A stretch of 64,000 nt of DNA from Otis tarda (taxonomy: Eukaryota; Chordata; Aves; Otidiformes; Otididae), in contig CM048553.1 in the NCBI GenBank assembly GCA_026413225.1, forward strand, positions 114,860,190 through 114,924,189, given 5' to 3'. Below the pieces are notes generated by a model, which saw only the letters and a list, made by a program, of their open reading frames with translations, was not told the origin of the DNA and searched no databases. Positions 37,857 to 50,605 of the stretch are shown here, in pieces. Position 1 is the first letter of the stretch; each line of letters opens with the position of its first letter. The translations under genes and the position numbers were made by a program.

Positions 37857-40648
37857 CAGGATGTTTCTTCTGGAGGAATGACATGGAGAATCAACAGACA
37901 TGCTCTTTGCCCCCAGTGGATTCCTGCTTTAAGAGCAAGCAAGCTGCACAGTCCTTGTCTCTGCTGGAGCACAGTGCCCCTTCAGACCTTTTAGTAGGGC
38001 TGTATGAGCTCTCCCTAACCTGATTCTCTAATATCTAGCTGTGCCAGAGAAGACCTCTTTCAATGGTATTAGTGAACATAGATCATTTAGACCAGCCCAA
38101 GCGAGAGAGGAGTTGCAGGATCAGCTTTGCTGCTAGAGGACAGTAACTTCCATCCAACAGTGCTGGGCAGGCTGGAGAGGGGATGGAACAGTAGCTGGTA
38201 CATCTGGAAACAGAAGGAAATGTGGCCACAGCAACACAGGTTTTACTGAACTCCTTTGGTGAACTGCTATCTCAGCAACAGAAACTGATTCTATTTTGGA
38301 ATATTTCTTTGTAGAAATCTTTGCTAAAGCTGAGCAGTATACAACTCTTAACATTTGGCCCTGCCATGAGGGAATTGTTAATACACACCTCTCCAAAGGT
38401 ATTGGCTAAACCTGTGTATACTCCATTGCAGAGCCTTTTAGGAAGTTTCTGCTCCATCTGAAAAAAAAAAAATGTAATATATTTCAAATGTTTTTCTTTG
38501 GTCTTCTGGCTGTATTGAGCACATACATTTTATGGTATGTGTCCATAACAGCAGTGTGGTTAAATTAGCGACCCAAAATGTCACAGAAAACAGCCAAGAT
38601 ACCACTCAGGATTCAAGTTCACAACAGAGGGGAAAAGTGCTTCTAACATTCACAAAATTAATATTGCTTTACTTTGTAAGAGAATTTTTTTTGGAGGAGA
38701 ACTCTGGTAATGAACACAGAGCCTCAATCTTTATCAGAACCTGCATGACCCCGACATGCTTTTGTTGTGATGAAACATTTCCAGGAGAACATAAACATTT
38801 AGGCAAACTTGCAACAAGGGAAAATATTGTTTCTTAACATTTTCAGTCCACACCTTACTTCAATTGATTATGGATGTTTCTCACCTTGCATATAATTGTG
38901 GCTTCTTTGGCTTCTGTGCCTCCTGAGCTTACTCCAGAAGAGCAGTTAATGGGGAAAGAGGGGCCTAGATATAGCCAACTTCTCTTCAGAAATAAAGTCA
39001 GAAGGCATGTTTTCATTGCTCTGTCAAAACCTGCAGTTACACAAATGTTCTTGATACAAGTGGTTCAGTAAGTAGCTCCTACTTCTTTGTGCCCCTGCTT
39101 CTTCCTCCCCCTTTCTTGAACCCGTGTCCCATGAGCTGACTTAAGCTAAAATCAACCCTACAATACAAAAGGGCATTGAGATTGAGTCAAGTGCCCATGA
39201 AAGCACAGCCTCATGATGGTCTTAAAAAAAGATGCTCAAGAACACAAAACCAGAGAGATTTAAAAGATTTGAAAAAACATTCACTGGAATGCAGTTTTCT
39301 GTCCAAAAGAAAATATTTTGTGGAAACCTGTCAATTTGGGGAAAATTAAGTGGGAAGGAGGGGAAGTGAAGAGGGAGAGAGATAAATCATGTGTGTCTCT
39401 ATATATACATGTAACAGAAAAAAAAGACCATCTTGAATCCTAAGTGAATGTCCTCAAAACAAAATAACGCCTGATCTGACTTGAAGTCACTCAAAAAATA
39501 GAGAAGAGTGTCATTTTCATTCCTACCAAATAGAAAACAAATTTGAAATCTTAACATTTTTCATGAAACAATGGTTTCTCAACCCCTTTAAGAAGCACAG
39601 TGAAAAGATCTGGGATATCATTCAGAAAAATTCTTCATGGCTTGTTCACTTTCTGTGAATAAGTTTATTCCTGTCAACTCCAGAAATCCTTGATTAAGTC
39701 CAAAACATCCCTAACATGATCAGAAGTAGTAAAGTGAATTTTGTGTTTCAGTGGTAGGAGACATATAAAGCGAAGTAGTTGTAAAGGGTTGTTCTTTCAG
39801 CATGGTACCTTTTATGTATGACAGGTATCAGTATTCAGAGGTTTTCCAGATTCTGTGATTTCATCTTACTGTTGGACACATTAACCAATGTCTAAATACC
39901 AGTTACTTGTAAAAACATGCACAAACTTGTACGATATTTGAACGTACAGCAATTACATAGCAGCTGATATCTCTGAAGATGATTTGGGAAATCTTTGTTC
40001 TTATAAGTTATTTTGACTTAAAGCTGTTTTACTTTCTGTTGTACTGAGCTAAAATTATGTAGTCCTTTTTAATTGAGGGACTGTAATTAACACCTGGGAC
40101 AGCAGGAGCTGGTAGGTCATGACTGACACAAGGAGACGGCAGCTAAATGAAGTGCAGTAATTCACAAAACCTCTTGAACAGGCATGAAAGTAGTCATTTG
40201 ATGATACCAATCATTTTCCAATAGTTTCTGTAGTTACATGTTTTATTGTTGTTTTGGGGGGCCTTTGTGAATTATTTAAGAGTTATTAATATTTTATTCG
40301 TTCTTGTTTCTCTCACTCCCACTCTTCCTGCCATTTCCATGACCTGAGTAACTTGCCTATAGAAAAATTTAATGTAAGAATTCAATTCTGTAAAGTTTCT
40401 TTCACATATCCTCCTACCTGGAGATTATAATTTTCAGTATCTCTTTGACTTTTCTACATAATTAGGAAACACATTTATTTATGGCAGTGGCCTTCAGAAT
40501 CCTGGAATTTTTTTTCCTTTCCCTGACAATCCTATTGCCTGCTTTCCAAGTTCATTTCTTATCTTTTTCACTCTATGTTTTTGTCACAATTTTACAGTTA
40601 GCCATTTAAAAAATATATAATTAAAGTGCCAAAGCACCTGCTAGCCTC

Positions 40649-40660
40649 ATGCATATGCAT
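40649..40660. promoter_or_regulatory. Perfect MORE-type POU-dimer palindrome
   Basis: ATGCATATGCAT is identical to the published MORE sequence bound by Oct/POU factor homodimers. It sits in AT-rich DNA with no gene nearby. A 12-bp perfect match can occur by chance at low frequency in this length of sequence, so binding is an inference. Confidence 0.4.
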
Positions 40661-41048
40661 AAAATATAATTATGTCCCCTTCGGGACACTGGTGTTGTGA
40701 CTCTGGGGAAATGGCTAAGTAACCATGACAACGTGTCTCCACCACATCTTATTTCCAGTGATAAAAGCATGATTTACCCTGTTAAACAAACCATATTACA
40801 ACTTGCCCACAGCAAGTGGTGTTAGCTTTCCAGTAGAGGCACCAGGTCAGGAGGGAGAGCAGCCCAAAACCATCCATCCAAGCCTCCCCCTCTTTGACAC
40901 TGCTTCATGGTTATGTTGATGGTAAGAGGTAGGATGAGATTCAATGTACAGTTTTCCACATTTCCATCTTGATAGGTGGGATGAAACGAGAGGAGGAAAT
41001 GCAGTATTCATTAGCTGCAGGCACCAGCCCAATCCCCAGCACAGCAGT

Positions 41049-41104
41049 GACGGACGGTGCAGGAGAACCCGGGGGTACGACGTAAAGATTGGCGGAGCTA
41101 ACGT
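41049..41104. other. CpG-dense spot
   Basis: Seven CpGs occur in about 56 bases (CGGACGG, CCCGGG, ACGACGTAA, GGCGG, ACGTG) within otherwise CpG-depleted DNA. It contains ACGACGTAA, close to a half-site for CREB/ATF proteins. No exon is recognisable. Confidence 0.3.
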
Positions 41105-43064
41105 GCAATGATTCAGATGTTTGAATTAGATAATTTCTGCATCCTCTTTCCTGCCAGTTTGCCAAGGCTGCCAATATTTAGTGAATGCCAGGGAAGGGTA
41201 CCAGAAACGGTTTTTCAAAGGCTGTTGCCACAATAAAAAGTTAAATGATTTTTTTATAATCTTGCTTCTGCTACTGATTAGGTATTATCTTATTTAAAGT
41301 GATTTTTAAAATCAAGTGCACTCTTCATTATGTATTTTTGATTTACACCCTCCTTAATTAAAGCAGACACCTTCCTATTACATTATCCATAATAATTTTA
41401 CAGAAAAACTCTCATCATTGGATCATGCCTACTAGAATAATGCAGCAATATTTATATTGTTAGCACTTTGAAGAAGTATTTAAATAGACCAAACTTAAAA
41501 TTTACATTTTTTAAATATTGCCATGAAAGTGTTTGCGTTAACCCTCTTCTCCCCATCACATACTTAGAGAAAAGTATGAAACCTTAATTTGAGTTCTTAA
41601 TCACTTGAGGGCACAATTTGATTAAGAACAATAAACAGAGAGGTGAAGAAATTAAAAATACAGAAGTCTCAGAGAGAAAACAGAACTAGTGTTTAAAGGT
41701 CAAGTACATACACATAATTAGTTCTATTTACATGAGGAATTGCAATTAGCTTTACGAATCGCATTTTGAAATTGCCGGGTCTTGTGAATCCTGGGGTTTT
41801 CTTAAAGCATCAGCTGTTAGAGGCATGTGATTAGATCAGATTCATAGCTAAGAATGAAGAAAACTAAATCGTGCTTTCAGTGTAAGCAACTGCAAAGGCA
41901 AGGCTGAAAATACTATCTGGGCTTACCAAAAGGTGTCTAGCAAATAATAACCAATTATTGATGAGATTATTTGGGAGCTTGATGTATAATTGCTAAATTC
42001 TTGGGAATGACCCTCTCCCAATTCCAAACATAATCTCCATTTACTGTCTATATTCAGATTACTTTCTTTTCAACAATGCCCAACACAGAGAAGATCAGAG
42101 CACTACAAGTTAAAAAATATTCATGGAACTATCATTTACAGATTCAAGTGGTTCCAAATACCTCACACCTTAAGCTTGAGCAACATTGTGCATGCTCCAC
42201 CTCTAGCCACCTTGCAGCTCCCATATTTCAGAACGCTTTCATTATCAGAAGATATAATAATTCAGTAGGTGCTCAGAGTATCAGCTGTGCCTTTCTGTTC
42301 TGGGCTGTAAGTGCAATAACATGTAGAAAACACTCCAGTTCCTCTAGCAGGGTTCAGATTGAAGGCTTTTACTTCATAAACAAAGTTGAGAACTCAAAGG
42401 AGGATTAAACTGAATGCACTAGCAGGCTGACAGGAGAGGCCAATGGCTTCTGAAAACCATAAAGTTTGCTACTAAAGACGTCTGGTGGTTTCGTAAACTC
42501 CAAAACTTTTTGACTTACCTCAATGATGTCATGTTTTAAAACACGTATGCATGTTCTTGGCTTACTAATGCAACCCACAGAGGAATCAAAGGGCCACACC
42601 TCCAAGTGCTCTCAAGCCCCTGAGAGTTGTTTCCAAAAAACGACAAGCCAAATAGAAATTCAATTTCTGCTAAAAACTGCATTCGAGCAGGACTTTGGGG
42701 CCACTTCCAGTTATTTGAATGCTGAATGGTATGACACCGTGGAAAGCTTTCAGAAATATTATTGACTTTTCAGGTACCCTATTTCTGTCACAGCTCTTGT
42801 CTTCGTGAGCAGCAGGTTAACCGAGAAGCACAGCTCCTGTTTCTTGCAAGGTTCTCTAGTTGCCTCTGGATGCCCATTCAGAAGCCATTGCATATCAACT
42901 CTATATGTGGTACCCAGATAAGTCGCTTGGAGTTCTGGACAGAGCAAATCTGTCGGAGCATTGGGTTTGTTGCTTCAGGTCTGATTTGTTTGCTTTTTTC
43001 ATGTGATTGCTGCAACTTAACAGTCTTCTTACCATGCAGAAACAGGCCATGAAGTACGTGGAGG

Positions 43065-43365
43065 AATGAGCAAGAGACAGGGAACCAGAAGTCCGGTTTT
43101 ATAACGCTGCCTCAGCCCCCAACTTGCATAGTGGCTTTGGGCAAGTAACTTGCAACAAACTCCTCTAGAGAGTGTCTGGAGCTTTACAGAATGCAGTAGA
43201 AAAATAAAAGGGGAAAACACTGCATCTCAGTTTTCCTATCTGTAACATGGGACTAATACTTACCAACCAACCCACCTCACAAGGGAGATGCAATAATTAA
43301 TTAGCTAATGTTCCTACAGCACTTTAACTCTGTAAAGTGTAAAATAAATGTTAAGCATTATTGGC
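43065..43365 (+). mobile_element. MIR-type CORE-SINE with an internal insertion
   Basis: A tRNA-derived SINE on the + strand. GGCTTTGGGCAAGTAACTT (43132-43150) matches the MIR text 'ccttgggcaagtcactt'. TCTCAGTTTTCCTATCTGTAACATGG (43225-43250) matches 'ctcagtttccccatctgtaaaatgg'. ACCTCACAAGGGAGATGCAATAATTAA and AAATAAATGTTAAGCATTATT follow in the expected order and spacing. About 70 bases (43155-43225) lie between two parts that are adjacent in MIR. This could be an insertion or a different subfamily. The 5' end is uncertain. Confidence 0.7.
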
Positions 43366-46300
43366 ACTTAGATTCTACAGTGATTGGTGCCCTACAATTC
43401 CCTAAGCCAGGCAGCTAGTTATTGCTGCTCAGAGCAACAGTAGCTTACAATACATCCTGCATTATCAGCTAGTTTGGAGATGGTTACGTGCCAGTGTGGC
43501 TGCACATGCACCCTCCCACACATGCCAGATGCCACGCAGGGGAATTCTGATGTGGAGGTCCAGGATGTGACTACGCAGCATGGAAAGGGGACGCTGCAGC
43601 CACTCTGTATCTAAGCAGTCTCTTTTTGCTGTGGCTTTTTTCCTCCTCTCTGAAGCAGGTGTTAGGTACTAACCAGTATGCCCTGCCATATAAATATTAT
43701 TTTATCTAATTTTGTCAGGTGATTCATTAACATAACTGAAAATATCCAGAATTCCAATAAATTTAGTGTCAAAGAAACTAATTGGTAAACTGTGTAGAGA
43801 AATTTGAGAGAAAAAAGAGCTTTCTCCTTTTGCATTTTGTTGCTTTAGATTTCTTAGATAAATTTTCAGTGAATAAGAAGACAGCAGCTTCTAAAATTAT
43901 ATCTGAGAGATGGATATGTAGGTAACATTGTTTAATATTAACTGCTGATACATATGTTCATTAATTCCCATCAGTCATGGTTTTTATGGAGCTCCTTAAG
44001 CTAAAGTGTCTTTTCATAAAGACAGTGGAAAGAGACTGGTTTGCAGTAGTTCAACAAAGAGTTGCAGCTTTGCCCTCTCAGACACAGCCTGAGAGGTCAG
44101 TATTGAATCTCTGCATTTACACTACATACAATTACAGGATTTTATTTCAGGTTAGATTCAGCCTGGTCCTCTGGGTTGAACTTCCCCATCATGCCTGTGT
44201 TTCAAAGCCATTCAAAGCACCAGTCAGTTATTTGTAGCCTTATGACTCCATATGGATTTTGAGTGCATCTAATACAAACCAGGAGGAGAGTTTCTTATTC
44301 CATATGCTCTTAAAGAAATCTTACTCACGTGCACCAAAGCCGCACTGTGAATCAAACCAGTAGATGGTGAAAAGAGAGAACTGGAAATTCTGTAAAAATC
44401 TGATTATCACTTTCAATCAAAACACTAGTGTAGATGCAACCTCAGCTGATACAGTATTTTTTCTTCTGACTTTGTAGGAAGCCGTCTGGACAATAAGCAA
44501 CCAAGTAACACCAGACCACCAGACCAGAGTTTAAGACTATGTCCCAGTGCAAAGATAATTTGGTTCCTTCCCACGTTCTTATACTGTTTCCCTAAGCATC
44601 TCCTATGTGGCTTTGTCAACCATAAACTACTGGACTAGACAGACATTCAATTAGAGCCAGTCAGGGTGTTCTTCAACAGTATTCTGATACATCCAGCAGT
44701 GTAAAGAGGATTCAAATACTGGTACACATTTACACACAGGAGACAATTCCAGCAATCTACTACTTTACTACGAGATATTGTACATCATGTTATTTAACTA
44801 TTGCAATTTTCTTGAACTTTGGGGTTAATATTCATTTATAAACTTTCAAGGTCAGGAAAAGCCAGACAAGAGTTATACATACATTTTTGTTTTGTTCTTT
44901 TTTTGTAAATCTGTGGATTAATATCTGAAATATTTCTTGACTGGTAAGCAATCTGACTTTGCCACTCAGGTTAGGACATTTTAAAACAAACCTAGTTTTG
45001 TTGGGTTTTTTTCCTTATTTAGCAGAAGCTTTTGTTTTCCCTCTTCAGAAAGCAAAGAAGTATGATAAGGAATAAACTGAGTATGTCTTTTTAGATTTTT
45101 TAAGTGTTGGATTTATGTAAATGGGAGATGCACAGAATTTCTTCATGGAAGACAAAAACTTAGTCATGTCCTGTCTTCAAAAACTTTACAGAGTGGTAAC
45201 TAATGCCAGAAAAAAATGCATAAGAAGATACTGTTGCTGGAGAGTGATACTATATTAAAAAAAAAAATATATATTCTAGAAATGAGAAGTAGATTTTTAA
45301 CTATGAGTAATTACATAACAAAAAAAAATGTTGTTTTGAGGTGAGCAAACTTGCATTACAGGGATTGAAGATGTCCAGTAAAGGCTGAAATGTTCTTTCA
45401 CTGATCATATCTTGATCATTGTTTCTTGCTTTTCACAGTGAGTCTTGCAATATGTGGTATTTTCTGAAAGCCATCCATGACAGGGCCACGTGATTCCAGA
45501 AAGTTCCCAGTTTTCATTAAAAAAAGTGTTTAACTTATAGTTACAGAGGAAGCCTTGATATGCATACTACACATTTTATAAGTTTTTTATTAAAACATAC
45601 AAGCATCAGACCTTTACTAAAATTCTTATTGTATTATTTATATATTTGATGATTTTGAGATCAACATGTCTCTGGAGAGGTCTTTTTGATGGTTTCTGAA
45701 CACTCAGGTAGGCAACTCCCATTTTCCACCAAAAACAAAAGTACAGCTACACAATCCTCTTAGAAGATCTTGATTTTGCCAATCTCTTCTTTGCATTTTT
45801 CTGGAACGTACAGCATCTGCTGGCAGGACTAAATGACCTCTCACATATTACTGAGGTGAATGTCTAGGAAAAAAACACTCTTTTTTGCACAATGAACCTG
45901 TTATGAACCCAACTAAAAATATTTCTTTATTTAGTATTGTGAGAACTTGATATCTTATAGTTCCTGTCCTTTATGTCCTGTGCAGCGACTGCTGTGCAGC
46001 GGACAGGGTCACGGACCTTGAAGCAGAATCCTCAGTGAGAACTAACAGTGTTATCCCAGGAAAACTGCTTTATCTCTTTGCAAGCTTTGTTTCTTTCTCG
46101 AAACTGTAGGCTCTTCAGGGCAGGGTCTGTCACTCAATGCTGCATTGTTCCTTGCTTAGTGCAAAGGGTCTCCACTCTTCCTCAAGTGTTTAAGTCAAGC
46201 CTATAACATGTATAATAAATATTACGAAGAACATATTCTCTTCTTCCCATCCATTTATAGCACCCTTTACAATTTAATTATCAACACAAAATGTTTACAG

Positions 46301-48246
46301 TCATTACAGACTTTTATTACTAATTTATGTCTGTAAATCAAAACAGGGCAATTTTAGAGTCTATTATCTCTAAATGAAAGTATTCAGCTTAGTCCACCTT
46401 AAAAATGACAGAATCTTGGTGACTTCTTCCAGTGCAGAGCTGCCTTGCTCTAGATGCAAACAATAAAACCATACACATGAAAATTAAGCAATGATTGTAT
46501 CATTTATTCTTATTTATCAGCTTCAAGAAAGCTGTTAGATTGCATAGCTAAGGAAGAAACATGGAGATCTGTTAAGGTGACTTTAACTTAACTTCAGGGA
46601 AATTAAATCTGGATCTAAAGCAGTCTTGGAAGGGCATTCTAGTCCTGAGACTTGCTAGCCCTGATTCTGTAGGAATCTGAACAACAGTTAACTTCATTTC
46701 CATCTGATGACTATTGGCATTAAGAAGAAAAAATCCCTGGGAACTGATGAAAGCATCCAGTGAGCACCCAGTCTAGTGCTGGGGCTGCGTGCTCCTCTTT
46801 GACACCTTCACATCCTCAGAGCACATGCACACAGTCTGGTGGCATGGACCGGGGCTTGAGGCATCTACACCTCACACTTTTTCATCACCTGCTCCCAGCA
46901 TCGTCATAGGAGCACTAACAGATATCGCAGGGAACGACATGAGAGATCACAGCAATTCAGCCTTCCTATCAAAAGCTTAAGGAATAAATTTCCTGACCTA
47001 ACTACAGGAGGAAAGCCACTTGCTGAAGCATCACTTCAAACAGGCATTCCCAATCCATGGAGCTCAGCACATTAAGTGCTTGAGCAGCCCCTGGAACAGC
47101 AAAATGCTCTGCCAGGTTCTGCAGACCATTGTCAGGTACCTGGAGGTAGTCTCCTAACCTTTGCGTGGTGGCATCTTGGCATCTCCTTTGGCAACTGTCC
47201 TTGAGAAGGCGACATTGAAAAGCCACGGCAGCCATAAGGGCCAAACGCGGAATTCCTGACCGATTTGCACACACACTTAACCCAGACAAGCTGTCCATTA
47301 ATTAAATGGAAGTTCTGTTTGAGAAAGAACAGGGGAAGGAACTTGTAGCTAAGTCAAACACTGAAAACAAATTTGAAGAGAAGGAGATTATCTTACCCTA
47401 ATATCAGTTCCTGAAGGTGTAGACTAGCTTAGAAACAGTCTAATTGCTGATTAATAATTACATTAAAGGAGAATGATTTAGGACTGGAGGCTTTTTTTTT
47501 TTTTCTTATTTTTTTGGCACTGTAGGGTGAATTCAGGGTCAGGCACAATGTAATTTCCCAAACTGGAATTCAGCCAGGACACATCCCTTACCCTTTGCTT
47601 GTGCTGCACCAAGTAAAGGGAGGAAAAAAACCCAAGCTACTTCAATACTTTGCAATAAACTGTATTCTAATATTTATCATAAATCACTTCATATCAGATA
47701 GAAATATTGTTAGGTTTGCACCACACTGCTTCCTATTTTCCATCTAAAATCTGGGCACCCTAAGTTTAACACGTCTCCTTTGTCTTATGCAGAGTTTGGC
47801 CATGATTAGAATCCTAGCAAAACCCAGAAAAAAATCTCCATGACTTAGTGGGCTTTGCATAGCAAAGTAATTCCATATGATATAAATACTTCATAGATAC
47901 TGAAAACATAGATCATTTATTTTGGTGACGTTTGCAGAGATTCCATTCTAAGGACCTAGCAGATAATAAACAATAATTTCTCTATGTTAGTTACAAAAGA
48001 TGTTTCACATTTGAACATACATCAAAGTCAGTTGCTGAGGGCATTATATATAATACACTAAATCTTTAACAGATGGGCTATACAAGAGGCTGAAAAAGTC
48101 CGTGATTAGAGCTGCGCGTCTATTGCTCCACAAAACTTCCAGATGCCATCATGTTGTTAATAATCTGGGGATCTCTCTTCACCATATTGGACCTGCGTGT
48201 CAGCTCTGCCCAATTAGCAGAAATAGCTCCAAGGTACAAGCACAAT
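43366..48246. other. Gene-free unique sequence
   Basis: No gene is supported. The stretch includes the SINE-like tail at 46099-46225. The minus-strand frame at 47002-47298 (98 codons) lies in locally GC-richer DNA and looks protein-like in composition, but no family was recognised. Other open frames are short. Confidence 0.5.
46099..46225 (+). mobile_element. SINE-like 3' tail, old amniote family
   Basis: AAACTGTAGGCTCTTCAGGGCAGGGTCTGTC, then TGCTTAGTGCAAAGGGTCTCCAC, then AATAAATATTA, occur in the order of an old amniote SINE 3' region ('taagctctttggggcaggga ... cctagcacaatgggg ... aataaata'). The tRNA-like head is not clearly present. The assignment is by memory of the pattern. Confidence 0.45.
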
Positions 48247-48449
48247 TCCTAGGGCAGTGGTTTTCAACATTTTTCAGTTTGTGGACCCTTAAGGATTTCT
48301 CGCTGGAGATGTGGATCTCTGCACAGCAAATGAAAATCTACCGGCAGTGGGCATGCTGGTTTTGCTTACCTTTTGTGGTCCCCATAGTGGGAGTGCTGGG
48401 ACCCACAGGAGTCTGCAAACTCACCAGACTGAAAAAGACTGTCTTAGGA
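48247..48449. repeat. 8-bp target-site duplication flanking the MITE
   Basis: The left copy TCCTAGGG and right copy TCTTAGGA differ at two of eight positions. Both differences are transitions, as expected from age. The 8-bp length supports the hAT assignment. Confidence 0.5.
48255..48441. mobile_element. 187-bp hAT-like MITE
   Basis: A short non-autonomous DNA transposon. The left end is CAGTGGTTTTCAACATTTTT; the right end, in reverse complement, is CAGTCTTTTTCAGTCTGG. CAG-TG-type ends and the text GTGGACCC...GGACC are typical of the hAT-derived small elements with 'cagtggttctcaacc' ends in amniotes. The bases just outside are TCCTAGGG (48247-48254) and TCTTAGGA (48442-48449), matching at 6 of 8 positions, as expected for an aged 8-bp hAT target duplication. 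There is no transposase. Confidence 0.65.
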
Positions 48450-49663
48450 TAACCTGTTTCTCATAAAGAGGTTTATGTTTTTCTTGGGTCTTTGTAGCTG
48501 AGACTTGCAATTTTTCTGCCACATAAGAGAAGTCACCAGCCCTAAAAAAATCAAAGCCTGTGAGTAAAGCAAAGCAAGCCCTCTCAAAATGTTTGGGAAT
48601 AACACATTCAAGTAATAATTTCTGGGTTTTTTTTTTCCTTGACCACAGGAAACTTATAGCTTCATTTAATATTTTGAAAACCTTTTCAGAACGTTCATGA
48701 ATTCAAAGCGGAATAACTCAGCAGAACTGCCATTTAAATCAAATTAACTTTACTAATTAGGGGAAAAAAAGAAGGCGTCTCAGTATCAGGCATAATTTGT
48801 GCTTATAGAACTTCACACTTCAGGTGATATACTCTGCCTGAGAGATAGCTAAGAGAGCAATGTACCCATCAAAATGGGAAACCAACCATGGCTACTAAAT
48901 TTTTCATTTCACGAAGATTTAAAAAAAATATCCTATTTGCCCAGAGGAATTTTAAGTCTTCAGATGAAACCAAAGTCATTATATTCAAATGAATGAGTAT
49001 ATAGAGTTAGCCAGTGATAGCGAAATGATTTCTTGTTGGGTAGCTGAAAATAATGGATGGAAATATGCTTGTCATAACACAGTACCCAAGCAGTCGTGTT
49101 TAATTCACATTTGTCTAGACACTTAGGCTTCTTCTTTTTTGACAGCTGAGATTGTGCAATGGCTTCTTGGCTGGCAGGAGAAAACTTTCTAGCATCAGAT
49201 GATATGGGTAGAGCCACAGCGCTTGGATGCAACCTCTGTCACCCAGTCACGTCGCAGGTATGCCCACATCTGCCGGGGGCCCTCCATCACTTTTCTCCCT
49301 CAGGGGCATCCTGTGACGTGAAACTGGTCAACAACCCACTGTGACCTGCCAGGGCATCACACTGGGTCATGGAGGCAGGGAGAGGCGATTTGTGCTGCAT
49401 GTATTCTGGAGCTATAGGAGCAGTTAGAGGAAAGTGTGAGCCCGTCTGAGTCTTGCTTTCAGTGCTTGGGACTTTATGGGTTTTATGGCTGCGTGATAGC
49501 ATAATGATGCTGTAAATCATGCATAAAAGGTCTCTGGAGAATTTACCTTATGTAAGGGATTTCTCAGGCTGGGTAAAGACACTTCCACCAGCCTTTGGCA
49601 TATGCAACAGGAGAAAACAGAGCAGCGTGGCTGGTAAGCCGTGGCCGATGGCTGTTGTTCAAA

Positions 49664-49687
49664 TGAGTCCTCAGGAATGAGGACTCA
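49664..49687. repeat. Perfect 10-bp-stem hairpin with GGAA loop
   Basis: TGAGTCCTCA, loop GGAA, TGAGGACTCA: ten perfect base pairs closed by a GNRA-type tetraloop. No poly-T tail or gene end is visible. If transcribed it would form a compact stem-loop. The arm also contains a TGAGTC (AP-1-like) core. Confidence 0.55.
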
Positions 49688-50550
49688 GCTAGTGTGGTGC
49701 AGAGCCAGTTTCAAGACCAATTTTTGTCAAGGATCTCCAGTAGCCTGAGAATATGGTGCAGGGGCAGCTTACAGTGATTATTAACTTCTCATTCTGCCCT
49801 TGGTTGCTGTCCTGAGTCCAAGAAAGGGGGAAAGGAGAATTAGGGAATCTGCCTCCATAAATGTGAGCTGATAATGATTTGTCCAGGAGGTTAAACAGCA
49901 GAGGAAATAGTGGTCAATATTGGATGGTTGTACCTTGAAAGTGCAAAGGCCATTTGTGCATTCTGGCCTGCCATGCAGGGGGTTACAACACCATCAATAA
50001 CTGATTCATAAACTGTGCCTACTTATTCCCAAATGCTACAGTAGGTAAATACATACTGAGGCTGAATTCTGGATAGTAAAAAATTCTTTCTTCAGCTTGC
50101 TGTTGTTTCACTCTGAATTGCAGCTGGTTTTTATCTTTAATTCTGAGGTTCTATCTCTATATCACCTGAACATATTAGCTGCTCTTAAGAAACCTATGTC
50201 CACAGTGAGGATGTTTTCTTGACTTCAGGCTGCAGTGTGTCTGCAGATTACCCATGCCATCCGACCATGGCAGGCCGAAAAGACCAGAGCACCCCACAGC
50301 AGCACTTCCCGCAAATGCAACCCTTCTACTGATACCCTGTTACAGACTAACAAAATTTAACTTTTTTTAACAGATGTGGCACTTGAGCTTGGCACAGATT
50401 TTCAGCTAATGATGCCTTTTTGGGAGAGAGAAAAAGAATCGAGGGTTGGTTACTTACTGAGCCATCCATCATTTTGATAGTGAGACCTGGCCTAAGTCTT
50501 TCTTCTTCAAGACGTTAATTTTCCAGCCCCTCTTCCTTGCTCAGAGTAGG

Positions 50551-50605
50551 CCTGATCCTGCTCTTGTGGAAATCAATGGCAAAAATCCCACTAATTTCAG
50601 TGGAT
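50551..50605. repeat. Old amniote palindromic repeat ('gaagtcaatgg' type)
   Basis: CCTGATCCTGCTCTTGTGG, AAATCAATGGC and then CCCACTAATTTCAGTGG are two inverted arms of a widespread amniote repeat (consensus text 'ctgatcctgctcccattgaagtcaatgg'). The arms still pair imperfectly. The class of the parent element is uncertain. Confidence 0.55.

Larger units (their letters stand above)
36641..43064. other. Gene-free unique sequence with small elements
   Basis: No gene is supported. The stretch includes the palindromic repeat at 37701-37856, which accounts for part of a 159-codon chance frame at 37515-37994. It also has the perfect POU-dimer palindrome at 40649-40660 and a CpG-dense spot at 41049-41104. 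AT-rich sequence at about 41240-42010 contains many TAAT cores and may be conserved noncoding DNA. Confidence 0.5.

Noticed and set aside
37515..37994. 159-codon + strand open frame
   Set aside because: It runs straight through a palindromic repeat (37701-37856), so it is not a conserved coding sequence.
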